Assembly (NCBI GenBank): GCA_000611775.1
Contig: KK106982.1
Location: forward strand, 620,001-684,000
Length of the DNA: 64,000 nt
DNA from: Umbilicaria muhlenbergii
Taxonomy: Eukaryota > Ascomycota > Lecanoromycetes > Umbilicariales > Umbilicariaceae
Direction: 5' to 3'
The notes under the pieces are model-generated. The model ran no database searches. It was given only the letters and a program-made list of their open reading frames with translations, and was not told the origin of the DNA. Made by a program: the position numbers and the translations under genes. Shown in pieces: positions 34,560 to 48,039 of the stretch; the stretch's first letter is position 1; each line of letters begins with the position of its first letter.

Positions 34560-36700
34560 ACAATGAATGTTATTAATAAGAGGATGTTGCTGAGGCCTGT
34601 GTCAATCTTAACATTGTCAACCTCAGCTGATCACAACTAAAGGGTATGCCCTTTGCCTGCTGACTTCAAATATGACAAGTCATGATCATTCATGCAATCA
34701 TTATCTTTCAGCTCAGTTTACTTCATGAGTGTGTCATTGCTGATTATGTTGAACTTGGTAAAACATGAACTGTGATTGAGTATATCATGTCTGTAAATTA
34801 AGCTCTCACCCTCAACTGACCCCCTTGATGAAGGCTTCACTGAAGCGCTCAAGACTAACTATATTATAATGAGTTAATGCACAGTTCAAGGTTAGTCCTG
34901 ATGATCAGAAGGCCGTGAAGCCTACAATCATCATCATATCACTCAGCCTCATTGATCAGTGAATTGAAAAGATTGCCTGAGTCACCTCAAGTCTTAAGGT
35001 CTGAAAATATTAAGAGGATGTTAAATCACAGTTAAAAGGTTTACTCAACATCATCTCTTAAACACTGATCAAGAATCATCACCTGTTTAGTGACAATGAT
35101 GACAATGAGAAGAATGTAATCATCATGACATATCAGACCTGAGCAGCAAGACATGAGGTTCAAGGTCAGTGAAGTTGATGTCTTTGAAACAGTTACTTCA
35201 AGACTGCAATTGAGAGCAAAATGCAGGAATATGACCTGAACTGATCACATGATCTGCATGATCAATTCAACATCATCATTCTGAATGAAGCACATGTCAT
35301 TAAAAATGATAAAACTCAGCTCAATACTTCATTGTCCTGATTAAAGTCATTCTACATGGCATTAACTGCATCTATGACTATGACTGAAGCTCAAGATTTC
35401 AGTGATTATCATAAGTTACTGAAACTCATTAACGCTGAGTCTCTATGATCATCAGTTAAGTTTATTGAGTATGAACTTGACTCTGACATTAATCTTGACA
35501 CCTTTAACTCTTATGATCTGTTAACTGAACATGCTGCAACAGTTCTACAATTAATTATGCATGCAGCAAAGCAATGAATTTATTCACCTCATATATCAAT
35601 ATTAATCACTGAAGCTCATCTGCAAAAGTTGTGAACTGAGTGCATACTTTAATGCACTCATGCTTTTAAAATCCTGTTCAATAACTCAAAGATCATCAGA
35701 GAGAACCTTTCATGCATCAATGTTAAAATCATTAAAACTTGATACATCATTTCTGAACAAAAATTATATCAAGAACAAGCAGATTAACTTTATCACAAGC
35801 TGATCTACTCTGATTAAAAGACTCATCAATCAAAGTGAAGCTTCCTCACACTGCGCAAGATATTCTTATGTTGTATTTAAGTCTACTTCTTACACATTGA
35901 GCACATGATTAAAGCCTCAACAATGTGATGATGAGTGACTGACCTCATCTTTATTTGGTGGTGGCTGAAAGAAATTTTCAAGAAGGTATCAGACTTTGAG
36001 CTTTTTTCACAGAATGACTGACTTAAGCTTCTCATCATGTTGTGTCATGATTTTTTTAAACTTCAGATCACGTTGATTCTCCTGACTGACATTGTTGTTC
36101 ATGATCAACAGAAAGTAATTGTATGATGCATGTATCCTGTCACTCAATTGCTACTGTATGATGTGTTGCAGCTTGCTGAAGTTAGCTGTATCATCTTTTA
36201 CATCAGGATGTCATCAGATGAGTGATTCAAGATGATCTCAACCTTTAATGACAGTGACAAAATTGACATGATTTTTATTAAGTCTTACATGATCAGCTCC
36301 TGTGAGCTTAATTTACAAAAGTGATGTTGAAATGTTGTTAACTTCAACATTTCACTGAGTGATTCAATGATCATGCAAGCTGTCAGCTGTGCACGCTGAA
36401 TGAGGAACTCAAGCAAGGTCATCAACATTTTTGATATTCATAATAAGAATACATTCAATGATCATCTTGTTGAGAATAATATTCACAAGTCTCTCCTCAC
36501 TGTGATGACTGAACTGAACAAACAGTTGTTCAATGATCATGATGAAGAATGAGATATGAAGGCTTATGATGATGACCTTGACCTTGAAGACTTTCTCATA
36601 TACAATGAAAAGCTATATCAGGAGAATGCACCTGAGGTACAAGAAAAGCTGAATCTTAAGCATGTGAAAACTGAGGACATCTTTTGATGAATCATCAAGT
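34560..36700 (+). pseudogene. SNF2-family helicase of element H, decayed
   Basis: The Walker A region reads IADYVELGKT (about 34736-34765; family ADDVGLGKT). The DEAH box reads NEAH in ILNEAHVIKN (about 35278-35310), as expected from G-to-A change. Motif III reads MALTAS (about 35358). The C-terminal half has TFNDHLVENNIHKSLL (about 36445-36495), like the end of fungal SNF2 proteins. Many stops show it is inactive. Confidence 0.7.
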
Positions 36701-39129
36701 TCATCAAGAGTGAGCATGTTGTCATGAGTTCTGATTCTGAGTCTAAGGTGACAGGGGAGGAGACTGAGGATGACAGTGATTCTTCTGAAACTTAATGAAG
36801 ACTTCATCAGAGCAGCTCTCAATGATATGTAGGCTTCTTAATGTTATTGAGGCTTGATGCTAACTAGTCAGTGATTAAAGGCATTACATGCTCATCACAT
36901 GTACAGTAGTACTTGATTTCTCCTCAGTGATTTCATGTTCTCTTCAGCAGTTTCATATTCCTCTCTGTGATTTCCTCTTTATGAGTTTCATAACAGTTTT
37001 CATGATTTCTTCTGTGATTGGCAGTTGACAGTTGACGGTTGATGATTCTCAGCAGTTGTCATGATTAGTGATATATGTAATGTGTTGCTTATGAGTGATT
37101 AATATAGTCTTGATGAAGGGCTTGTTGATTAAAGAGCTGAAGGGGGGAAGGATCTGAAGAGTGTGTGAGGTTGATTGATCAAGAGGATCATCATGCATCA
37201 CTTAATGTTTAAGTCATAAGTCTTCTATGATGATGAATCAGCCTGTTACATGTAATCATTAAATATTCAGTTTTTACATGTACACACACTTTCTGATTTG
37301 AGCTTCTTGAGCACATTCATTTCAGGTTCAAAAACTCAAAGCTGCTCATTAAAAACTAAACAATATATTTTAAAAACTAGTTTAAAAAATTAAATAAATC
37401 AGTGTGGCTCATTGATAATGTGAAATGTAACAGTGCTGAGTTTGAGTCTCAGATGAGTTCTGCCTTCATATATGTATCTTTTGAACAAATGAAAGATGTA
37501 TGATGAGTGCTCAGCTTATCATGTTGAGCGCCTGCTACAATTGAAAATCATTAAAATTTTGCATACTTTTTTTGATGAGTCACTCACTTATCATTTTCTT
37601 GATTTTTATTTATTCTGCTGTCCTATAGCACCTACTCTGCTTCATCACACATCATGACTTCAAGAAATATTAATCATCTTGAGTGAGTGACCTGAACGCC
37701 GGCAGGAGCATATGATCATAAAGATTTACATGAACTCAACTCACATGAACTTGACTCACATGAACTCAACCCACATGAGCTTGATGACTCACATGAGCTC
37801 AACAATTCACATGAGCCTGATGATCATGAGCCTGATGACCATGAGCCTGAATGCATGAATGGTGGTATTAGTCAATTCAATAATGACAGTCAAGATGAGC
37901 AAGAAAGCAATGAAAGTAATGAGACCTGAAAAGACCTTTATGATATTATATGTTTCATCTTCAAAGCAACATCTACTGATGCATACAGGATGATCAGGAA
38001 TATTTATATTTTGAAGCAAAATCTGCATCTTTAATGAATTATGAGTTAAATCTCATTAATATTGAAAACTCTGATGATCTTGAAGGCTTCACTTTTAATG
38101 ACTCTGATGATCTTGATGACCTTGATAGATGATCAGCAGCCTCTGAAACTTCATCATTTAAGATCATTGAGATTGTTACCTTTAAATATACTCTGCCTTC
38201 AGAAGTTCTTGCCCTCAGTTTATGATGTGAGAAGTCTGAGATATTCAGAATAAATTATACATGTCTTTAAGAAGTCCTTCATATGTCACTTGACCTGATG
38301 AAGACTTCACTGAAGTGAGTTAATTCTGAGGAGCTTGATGTAAATTCTCTTATGCTGAACACTGACATCCTGCACCTCCCTGCCAAACTTGATATCATAA
38401 AACATCAGGTTCAATGACATCTATTAATGCTGCAGTTAATGTGAAAGTCACTGACAGTCCTCATTGAGAAGCAACCCTCTCTATCAGCTGAAGCAAAGGA
38501 CAAGAGAAGAGACATATTAAAATGAATAAGCTGATAATATTAATATGATCTGTTGAATCTGATTACCTGAATCCTCTCCGCATATCAGCTATGAGACAAG
38601 ATGCATTTTGACATGATTGAATATCAAGATGAGTCAACTGAGCTATGACACTTCAAGGTGTGAGGTTCATCAATTTAAGTTACTTCTGATGACAATGCAT
38701 ATAGTCAGGTCAGTGAGCTGTTGATTTCAGAGAACATTATACAATTTCAACTTATAAAAGGATATTTCAAAGGCTGAATCACCTTCATTGACTGAGATCA
38801 TAGATTCACAGTCAGACATGTGAATGAGATTGTTCTTACAATGCAGGTAATTTTAACAGACTTCATCTCTCTTCTCTCAGCAGTGTTATTAAATCATGAT
38901 GATCATGAGCTGTTTCTTATGAAGGATATATGTTTAGAACTCACATCAAATATGATTATTCATCACTTGAATGTGTTTCTTGACTGAGAATTTATGAATG
39001 AGGAAATTATGTATCCTGATGACTGCTTCTACATCAGACATGTTGTCAGCAACAATACAATGCAGGCTTAAAATCAGCTACATTCAACTCAAGTGAAGCT
39101 GAAAGTGAATCACTTTAAATGAAATCATG

Positions 39130-39760
39130 TCATCAACACCTTTTTCATGTCAGTATGCTCTCTATTATTTATTCTCTTTATCAATGACTTTGATGTACAT
39201 TGAAATAATTATCAAGCCCTCAAAGCCTTCTATCTGATTTCAATCAGTCTTTCATATGAAGAGAGATGAAAAGTGATTAATGTTTTTTCACTTATGCTAG
39301 GCTCACATGAGGCAGACATAAGTGACATTGTTGAGGCATTTATCACATCAATGCAGCAGCTTGACACGGGGTGTACTTTCAGTATACATGAAGAAGATAC
39401 ACTGATTTGTGCATTCATCATGATCATTATTGAAGACATGTCTTAACAGGCTGACAATGAAGGATTTCTTCATCATAATGCAAAGACAAGCTGTCAAAGC
39501 TGCTTCTATCTCAGTGATCAACAGGTTAATCTACAGTATGACATTATGAGTCATGATCAATATCATTGAGAGATTGTAAGTTTAAAGGATGAGGCTGCTG
39601 AGTTGACTGATGCAGAGAAGATAAAATTTCTGAAGAAATATGACCTGCAGGAGCAACAATCATCAATCATGATAATGTTGACATCAACACTTAACCTCAT
39701 CAGCTCATCAGGATATGACGCACCTCACTTTAAATAATGAGGTTTAAAATGAATACTACA
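39130..39760 (+). pseudogene. Tnp2/Plavaka-like transposase core of H, decayed
   Basis: Segments INDFDVH, LKAFYLISISLSYEER, LGSHEADISDIVEAF, CAFIMIIIEDMS, NEGFLHHNAKTSCQSCFY and LQYDIMSHDQYH follow one another as in fungal Tnp2-like transposases (pattern D-x-G-x-Y-RN, ER-x3-NV, LGPHG, GDMPQQ, C-x2-C, DYDI-x4-RYH). The recall of the family is from memory. Stops are frequent. Confidence 0.6.
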
Positions 39761-42700
39761 GAGTCTGTTGTTCTCTGTCATCTTCACAAAGAAGGGGGGC
39801 TCTTCTTATCTTAAAGTCTTTCAGACATTCAGGTATTTTTCATCATGACTCAAGATTTAAAGTTCAATATATTACATCTGATCATGATCACTTTTTGAGG
39901 CAGGTAGAATTATAATCCTGATGTCACTGATTCTACACAGTCATGTCAATATTAATTAATTTCATTTATCATTCCTTCATGCAGCAGACAAACACCTTGA
40001 CTGCATTAACATCACACAACTTCCCCTCATGCTGCTCATAATTCACGCTTTTTGAATCATTGCACAGTTTAATACCGCTGTTGAAAGTCAACAATATATA
40101 CATTCAGACACACTACACCGCCTGATCATCAAGGCTCAGAGGTGTTATCAACAACTGATGCATTGCATGATGAAGGCTGCTGATGAAGCCTTCACTGAGA
40201 CATCACCTGCAGACAGAGAAGTATTGAATGAGTTAAACACAATCATCAATCAGTCACTATTGAAAGTCAGGGAGTCATTAGATGCTGATGAGTCATTAAA
40301 CACTGATGAGCAACTAGATGTTGAGACCTCAAGCTGATGTAAAACAAAATTTAAGTTGAAGAAGTTATTAAGTCCTCTGACATTTATACTGATCTTTACA
40401 TAGCTGACTTCATGTATATAAATCTTCTCAACATACATGCTGACTTGCACCTAGCAGACACTGCAAGGGAGTACATCATAATCATGAATTATAACATCCT
40501 TGCTGAGGAGCTTAAACATAAGTACAAACTGTTTATCACCTGCTATGATACCTCACTGATGAGTTATAAGGGGACAAAGGCAATGACAGATGCAGCTGCA
40601 CCCTCAAACCTTATGAGTTATATCTTCATCAAGGATGTTGTTAAGCAGTCTTTATGACTTGAGCTTGCAGGTGCTTGAGATCACACACACTTAAAAATTA
40701 TGAAGTGTCTGACAGTCCTGAAGAAACATTGTCTCACTGTTCTTAATAACTTCCTTTCAGTGAGGGAGCATGAGCTTGATGAGGATGACAGTGAAGAGGA
40801 GGAGAGGATTCAGATTATAAAGAATGATAATCACTGAAGGGTCAGTTTGTCTGTCTTTAAGTTTAAGCTCTCACGTCACTTTTATAACATACATCAGATG
40901 ATCAAGTCAGTCAACCTGTCACTGCAACATATCTTTCAATGACACCTGGCTCAGGCCTTCAATTTGAACTACAGGTTATGTGAAGTGTGAGACATAAGAT
41001 CTTAATGACTCAAATGAGCATGTCAATTGACATACACTGATCAGTGAGCAGTTTATTAATTAATAATCATGAGGATCTAGACCCTGCTCTATTCAGTCAA
41101 TGTGTATGCTAATGAAGGCTTCACTAGGATGATGAATCAGCAGACAGTACACAACATGAGAAATTACATTCAAGTGAGATATGAAGTTGACGCTCATGCT
41201 CATGATCATGATCATGATTAATATCAATATCAATACTCAACCTGAACTCAAATCTGAACCTGAATTCAAATCAGAGCTGAAGCTGAAGCGGAGACAGAAG
41301 TGAAGGCAGAGGTGAAGACAAAGATGAAAGCTTAAATGATCAACATTCACCTGATGCAATGTTTTGCTTGCATATATCACAAGCGACAATACATGTTCAT
41401 GATTGTGAATGTCATATGTGCAGAGAGTGAGAAAAACCCTGTTCTGAATCTTCTGTTACACTGAGTAACATGAAGACAGAGCATATATGAACTGCCTGCT
41501 CTACAGAGGAGTGAAGGTCTATACTACATTAATGTGAATATGAATGAAACATGGTTGTCTCATGAGCTGAATGATGATGAGAGTTATGTATTAAAGTGTG
41601 ACTGAGGAGTACATTATCTATAATCAATAAAGCTGACTTACTCTACATTGCAATTATATCATAACCAGTATCACTGCTACAACCGTGACTTGAAATTTCA
41701 GTGGATAAATGCTCACATAACAGTTATGAGTTGTTGCAACTAATATGATGTTGACGTTGTAATTATAATGCAGCAGTTGCATGACAATTGCATAGAGTTG
41801 CATATAGTTGTGCAACCTTTACATGACAGATGTGCAGCAGTTGTGAAATTATTATGCAAAGGTTGCACAACTTTATGCAATCTTATACAACTGTTATACA
41901 ACTGTTATTCTTTTTACTGTACAGGCTGTACTGTATAATCATCATGTTAAGCAAGTTCTTCATCATCTCTATGAAGTTAATTTACAAGTTGACATTAAAA
42001 AGTGTGAATTTAATGTCTTTGAGATCATCTTTTTGAGGGTCATTGTCTCTGAAGAGGGCTTATGAATGAATTCTCAGAAGATGAAAGCAGTCACAGAGTG
42101 ACTTAAACTCATTAATTTAAAAGAAGTTCAAGGCTTTATAAGCTTCATTAACTTTTATCATCAATTTATATGAAACTTCTTCAAGATCATTAAATCTCTT
42201 GTTGCTTTTATTAGAAAAGAAGTCTTCTTTGCATGAACTGAAGACTGCTTCAAGGTGTTTCAAGACCTCAAACAGGTCATGACAGAGGCTTTAATATTAA
42301 AGCATTTTGACATTAACTGTCAGATCATACTAAAGACAGATGTTTTTAACCTTGTGATAAATGAAATCCTCTCTCAGTATGACAATGAGGAAGTTCTTCA
42401 CCTGATGACATTCTACAATAAGAGCATGATCTCAGCAGAGTGCAATTATCACATTTATGATAAGAAACTGCTGATCATTATTCACTGTTTTGAACACTGA
42501 TGTCCTGAACTTAAACACACTGACTTGCTCATACAAGTCTTCATTGATCATCAGGCCCTGAAGACCTTCATAAAGAATAAAAAACTGACACAACATCAAG
42601 TTAAATATTTAAATATCTTATTAAAGTTCAACTTTCAAGTCATCTTCTGAACAGGCAAGATTAATGACAAGACAGATGCATTAAATTAAACATTTAATAA

Positions 42701-44420
42701 TTTAAAAGACAAGAACTTGATTTATCAGATTATTCTTACTCTGAACTGTGTAAAAGTTTAAGTGAAAGAAGTGAAAAAAGGTCTTTTTAAGCAGGTTCAT
42801 ACAATTAATAAGATTAATGAATTATGCAATGAATATCAGGAAGTCATTGTCAGCAATGTAATTAAACTTCATGATAAATGTCTTCATGAATGCTGAGTCA
42901 TTAATGAAGCACTGTTCAAAAATAATCTGCTTTAAATTTTAAAATCTCTGCAGATTAAGCTGCTTTAAGAAATACATGATCAGTCATCTTCTGAACATTC
43001 AGGCATAAACTGAACAGTGAAACTTGTTCATCAGCACTACTACTGATCAGGACATGTGATCACTGTGAAGTAATACATTCAGAACTGCTGTCACTGTCAG
43101 TAAAGCAAGTCATCTTGTGATGTCATCAACAAACTCCTGATTTCACTTCTTATCTCACAACAACATTGACAGAACATTGTCATGAAGTTTATAATTAAAT
43201 TGTTAATATTAAAAGGTTATAACATCATCTGCATCCTCATTGATAAGTTATTTAAGGAAAGGCATTATGTTCTTTATCATTTAAGAGATAAAGAAACTTC
43301 AACTGAGAAGTTAATGTGATTTATATTATGAAACATCTATTACTTACATGATTTGCTCAGCTTTATTACTTCAGACTGAGGCCCTCAGTTTATCTTAAAC
43401 TTATGATGAAGCATGTGTAAACATCTGAAAATCAAGACTAACTTATCAATCACTTATCACTCAGAGACTGACAGTCAAACTGAACAAGTCAATCAAAACA
43501 TTAAACAGAGTTTATGAATGTACTGCAACTACATGCAAGATGACTGAGTGAAGTGACTGCTTATAATTAAGTTCAGTGATAATAACAACTGTTTCTCAGT
43601 GACCTCACTCTCATCTTTCTACCTTAACAAAGGCTTTCACTCATGCATGAGTTTCAGCCCTGACACTACTACTTATGAATTCACCCGTGAACGGATTCAG
43701 TCAGTGAAGGTGAAGGACATAACAACTTGCATATAAGAAATTCTTGATTTCAGTAAACAGCAGTTGAAGAAGAGCAGGGAATTTATGAAAATGCAAGTGA
43801 ATAAACATTAAAAAGATGTCAGCTATGAGGTGAGAGACATGATATAACTGTCAGGCTGTAATATTAAAATCACATAATTAAGCTGAGACCTGAAAGACAA
43901 GCAGCTGAGATCATTTCATGTTAAAGAACAAGTGAGAGTCATTTATCAATTAAAGTTACTCATTATCATATGAATTCATGACATCTTCAGCCTCAAGCTG
44001 CTCTGTTCAGCTATCAACAACTCACTGTCAAGTCAACAGACACCTTTATCAGCATTTATTATAATGAATGATGATGAGCACTGAGAGGTGAATGATATCC
44101 TCAACTCAAGACAATATCATGACAGGCTTCAATACAAGGTCAAATGACATGAAATTGACTGCAACAATGAGTGATATTATGCAAACAAAGGTGAATTTAA
44201 CAGCTCAACAGAAGTGCTGAAGAAATTTCATTACAAATACCTCAACAAATCATGTTAAATTTAAACTGTTCAGAAATTATTCAGAGTGACTGTTTAAACT
44301 GTTCAAGAATTGTTCAGGGTGATTGTTTAAATCATTTAAAGCAGCTGAGCAAGAATGTTACATTTTGATGTTGTTTTTACAGCAGCATCACAGATGATGC
44401 TTTTTCAGAGAAGAGAATAA

Positions 44421-44591
44421 TGTTAAGAGCATGATAAGATTAAACAACTTATATTAACTTCTGATTGAGCTTAGCGCGTTCAGTTAATTCTGCAACACTC
44501 ACATATGTAGTTTTGCTCATCACTTAATGACTCTTTAAAATTAATCTCTTAATTATTATATCTGCATGATGAGCTCTACATGATCTTGATA
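44421..44591 (+). repeat. Right LTR of B1
   Basis: Starts TGTTAAGAGC, ends TTGATA, followed by the GCTGA duplication. Same length as the left LTR. Confidence 0.9.
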
Positions 44592-44596
44592 GCTGA

Positions 44597-46040
44597 GAGT
44601 GATCACTGTAAATAAAAGATTTGCATTCTTTAGCTAAGAATCTTCTATTAACAAAAGAAGATATGACTGACTTAAGTGTTCATTAATATTTAAATTTTCT
44701 ACAGTGTTATTTTAACCTGAAAAGCACCTTCTCATAAAAGTTAAATCAGTCATGATATTTAGCAGGTTCTCTAAAAATCATTGAGCATTAATTTCAATTA
44801 TACAACATCACAATTGAGAAGAATGACATTACTACAGGAGATATCTACAATATGAATGAAAAAAGAATAATACATGAAGTTATAACATCTTCAAAGATCA
44901 TTATACCCTGTATAATGAAGATTGAAAATGTTCAACAGTCAGAGAATAAAGAATGAATATCTTTAATAAAGTGTATATTTACATGAAGTCAGCATCTTTC
45001 ATTAATGATTATTTTCAAGAGGAAAAGACTCTTGAAGGAGTGATTTAAAGAGGATATAATTAAAAACACTGTGATAACTTTTTCAGAGAAGGGTTGAACA
45101 GATAATGAGCTTGAATTGAAGTGATTAATAAAGATATTTAAGCTTTACACAGCTTTATAAGCAGTTAAAAAACAACTTATTCTTCTGAACAGTCATAAGT
45201 CTCATTGCACAAGTTAATTCATTAACTTTTGTTATGAGAAAGATATTATTCTGTTATGTTTACCTCCTCATTTCACATATCTGCTACAGTCTCTCAATAT
45301 ATCTCTTTTTGAACCACTGATGAAGACTTATAAAAAGTTAATTGAGAATAACAGTTGTTCTGAAAGCTGTTATTTCATTAATAAACAGAACTTCTTAAAG
45401 CACTACTTGTGAATTAATTCAGAGATTATTATATAAGATAATATAACTTCTTCTTAAGCTGCTGCAGAATTATATTCTTTTAATCTTGCAGTAGTTATAA
45501 TTAAGCTTTCTCTTCATTTTAAAACTCCTTCAGAACTGACAATTACAGATTTTACAGAATAATCAATCAGCCTCATTTTTACACTCATCAATTTCACTGA
45601 AATCAATCAGGTTGTGAATCAGATTTTGAATGAAACTTCACATGTCAAACAACATGTTATGCAGCTCAGTAAAGCTGCTATTAAAGTAATTGCAGATCAT
45701 ATTTTATTAAAACATCAAAACAAAGCCCTTGCAGAGGTCAATCAGCAGAAGGAGAAGCAACAGACTTAATTTAAAAAAATATATATAAAGTTAAAAAGAG
45801 TATTGATAAAGGAGGAGGCTGAGAAGTTATAAGAGATTAAAGAAAAGAAGAAGCAGAATCAATTAATTAATTAATAAATTAAAAAAAACTTAACACAGCA
45901 GAGAAAGATCTTGAAGAAGATAAAACAATTGAAGACATAAATTTAAAAGTTAAAACAGCTGCAGAATAAAAAGAAAATAATAATAATAAAAACTGTAATT
46001 GTCACAACAAAAGCAGTCTTAAAGTTTTTAAAATTTATAA
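44597..46040 (+). pseudogene. F1 transposase, catalytic and C-terminal parts
   Basis: Contains IYNMNEK (about 44846), near the first catalytic Asp, then LNSHKSHCTS, IILLCLPPHFTYLLQSLNIS and LFEPLMKTYKK (about 45190-45330), the standard end of the pogo DDE domain. A Lys/Gln/Glu-rich tail follows (45740-46020) that matches the tail at 17037-17175. Stops are frequent. Confidence 0.8.
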
Positions 46041-46241
46041 ATTCTACAGCTCTACAATAAACTACAATGTAGAACTTTAAAATGATTTACTTTAATCAAA
46101 ATCTACTGCTCAATTTGTGAAATTCTGATTTTCTATTCATGTTTATGTGTATTCATGTTTTCCTATCAGGGGGGGGGAAGAGAATGCAGTGTTATTTATA
46201 TTATGATGTTGCTGAGTAGAATATGTTATCTTCTCACTTTA

Positions 46242-47516
46242 CTTCTTAATTTTCATCCTCAACCCCCTTTAAAAGTCACTTTTATGTAGTTATTTTTGTG
46301 TGTTTTAAAAATACTAAAGTATTTTTAATTCCTTTCTTTGTACACAATAATGATTATAATATTAATTGTGTAAATTTTGTTTTTTGCATTTCCTGTTTCA
46401 GCTTCTGCTACTCTTGTTTATATTATCTGCAATTTAACAGTAAATGCTCTGATGACTGTTTTACCTTACACTGAAAATATTGATTGTTTTCATATGTAGA
46501 TAATCTGCAAAGATATGATTTAAAATAGTCATATTTTATATCAGAGCCACTATATATAGTATAACAGTATAACACTATAGTATGATATTATAATATGACA
46601 CTATAATATGACACTATAACTTAAATATGATAACTCAGCGCTTAGCACCTTGACATCAAGTGAAAACTCTTCACAAGGAGGTTCAGAAACCTGCTTTCTC
46701 AATGATTAATTTTATCACTGAATAAAAGACATATAATCATTGCATTGATTTTATCATAATTATATTGCCTATGACACCCTGTTCACACTAAATATGATGA
46801 TTCATTATAAATTAATCTTTTACATACTGATTGCTCAGTACCTTCAGGTGAACAGTTATGTCAAAAGTATAAAACATGATGACATTAACACTTTAATCTC
46901 ATCAGATCAGTGAAATAATCAATAATCATGTTGAGGTAAGTTTTTTAATTAACAGGTTTACATTATTAACTGTCAACATCTCTGCTTTTAACATCATCAA
47001 TGACAATGATGAACATATCAATACAGGTAATCTTAATGACATCATTAAAAATCTTAAGACAATCACTGCTCATAATCAAGAGATCATTGAGCCTCAGTGA
47101 TTATAATTATGATAAAGTGAGGAGATATTGAAAGAAATATTTAAAAATGTGTAATTCTGACACCAATAACAGTCACAAAAGAAATTGACAAAACAAGTTA
47201 ACTTGAGGTAATAAATACCTCACATATGTAGACTACACAGTGTCATAGTCTTAAACTGCATACACTTAATGAAGAAAAAATAATAAAGATTATAATTATG
47301 ATGCATAGAACAAAAAATTGAGTTTAAGAACAATAAAAGAAAGCTTTAAAAGTTTAATCAACATTTGTAAAAAAATTCTTTAATTATAATAAACTCAGAA
47401 AATGATGTAAGTTTCTCATATGAATTATGATGTTAAATTATGACAGATATTGCACCTCCCTCTTTTTAACATTTCATCAAGACATGAGAGCCTCATCTTT
47501 ACATAAGAGATGTCAA
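46242..47516 (-). repeat. Unclassified repeat Y1, inverted relative to Y2
   Basis: About 46550-47516 matches 60556-61330 in reverse complement, except for the 176 bp repeat X2 it carries. It includes a stretch of ATAGTGTCATATT-type short repeats (46555-46620). No coding region recognised; the part 46242-46550 has no match in the window. Element B2 is inserted at its right end. Confidence 0.6.
47112..47287 (+). repeat. SINE-like repeat X, copy 2
   Basis: 176 bp inserted in Y1, flanked by a 13 bp direct repeat GATTATAATTATG (47099-47111 and 47288-47300). It ends in an A-rich tail on the plus strand. The Y2 copy near 60780 lacks it and has one copy of the 13-mer region, so the insertion is clean. 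Confidence 0.75.
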
Positions 47517-48039
47517 TGTTAAAAGCATGATAAAATTAAGTAATTTACATTAACTTCTGATTGAGCCTAGCGCGTTCAGCTAATTCTGCAACACTCATAT
47601 ATGTAGTTTTGCTCATCACTTAATGACTTCTTAAATTAATCTCTTGATCATCATATTTGCATGATGAGCTCTGCATGATCCTGATATTAGATTAATTCTC
47701 ATTCTTTTAACATTCATGAAACAGTTGAACTGAAATAACCTGTTCAGAAAGACATTAAGTTGTGTGTGTTAATGACTCTGAAAAACACTGATAACATTAC
47801 TCTCTGTAACTACACCTTCTAAGTCATATGAAAGTGTATCAGTTTACTCAAGTCATACAGAACACTGAATTGCTCTTGTGAAAGAACTGAATTTAAAGAA
47901 ATCACTGAAACACCTCTTAAGTCATATGAACATGTATCAATCAACTTAAGTCATACAGAAATCTGAAAGCTCATGAAGCAGTTAAGTTAAAAGAACCTGT
48001 TATGATAAGTGAGCAAACACATCATCACTGAATACTCAT

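Larger units (their letters stand above)
29466..41921 (+). mobile_element. Large DNA transposon H with SNF2 helicase and Tnp2-like transposase
   Basis: Tips are TACTGTAAGAG on the left and the inverted TACAGTAAAAAG on the right, which could be CACTG/CACAG tips before C-to-T change, as in CACTA-related elements. Both ends carry many copies of a TTGCATAAC/GTTATGCAA motif in both orientations (29480-29680 and 41700-41915), the subterminal repeats typical of that superfamily. Inside are a coiled-coil region, a SNF2-like helicase and a Tnp2/Plavaka-like transposase, all on the plus strand and all decayed. The exact target duplication is unclear. It interrupts the reverse transcriptase region of B1. 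Confidence 0.7.
26008..44591 (+). mobile_element. LTR element B1, Ty3/gypsy chromovirus fossil with a large DNA transposon inside
   Basis: LTRs of 171 bp (26008-26178 and 44421-44591) are flanked by the 5 bp duplication GCTGA (26003-26007 and 44592-44596). A purine-rich tract precedes the right LTR. In order: Gag with a CCHC zinc knuckle (about 26600-28000, knuckle near 27880), protease region (28100-28500), reverse transcriptase (28850-29460), then the 12.5 kb insert H, then RNase H (41930-42700), integrase (42950-43700) and a chromodomain (about 44080-44240). Without H it would be about 6.1 kb, a normal size. All coding parts are broken many times by C-to-T change. It is younger than F1 and older than H. 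Confidence 0.9.
19851..46226 (+). mobile_element. Fot1/pogo-like DNA transposon F1, split by two LTR elements
   Basis: The left end is ACGTATTCTAC (19851-19861), then interrupted by element A, resuming at 25633. The right end is the inverted match AGTAGAATATGT ending at 46226. TA flanks both sides (19849-19850, 46227-46228). The inner repeats contain decayed versions of the doubled motif seen at 16871. The transposase N-terminal part is at 25768-26002 and the rest at 44597-46040. Without the inserts the element would be about 2 kb, the normal size of this family. It is heavily C-to-T mutated and inactive. Confidence 0.85.

Noticed and set aside
37807-38028. Minus-strand frame with a hydrophobic segment
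   Set aside because: Short, no start context, inside decayed H sequence, and due to repeated CATGAG/CTCATG-type words.
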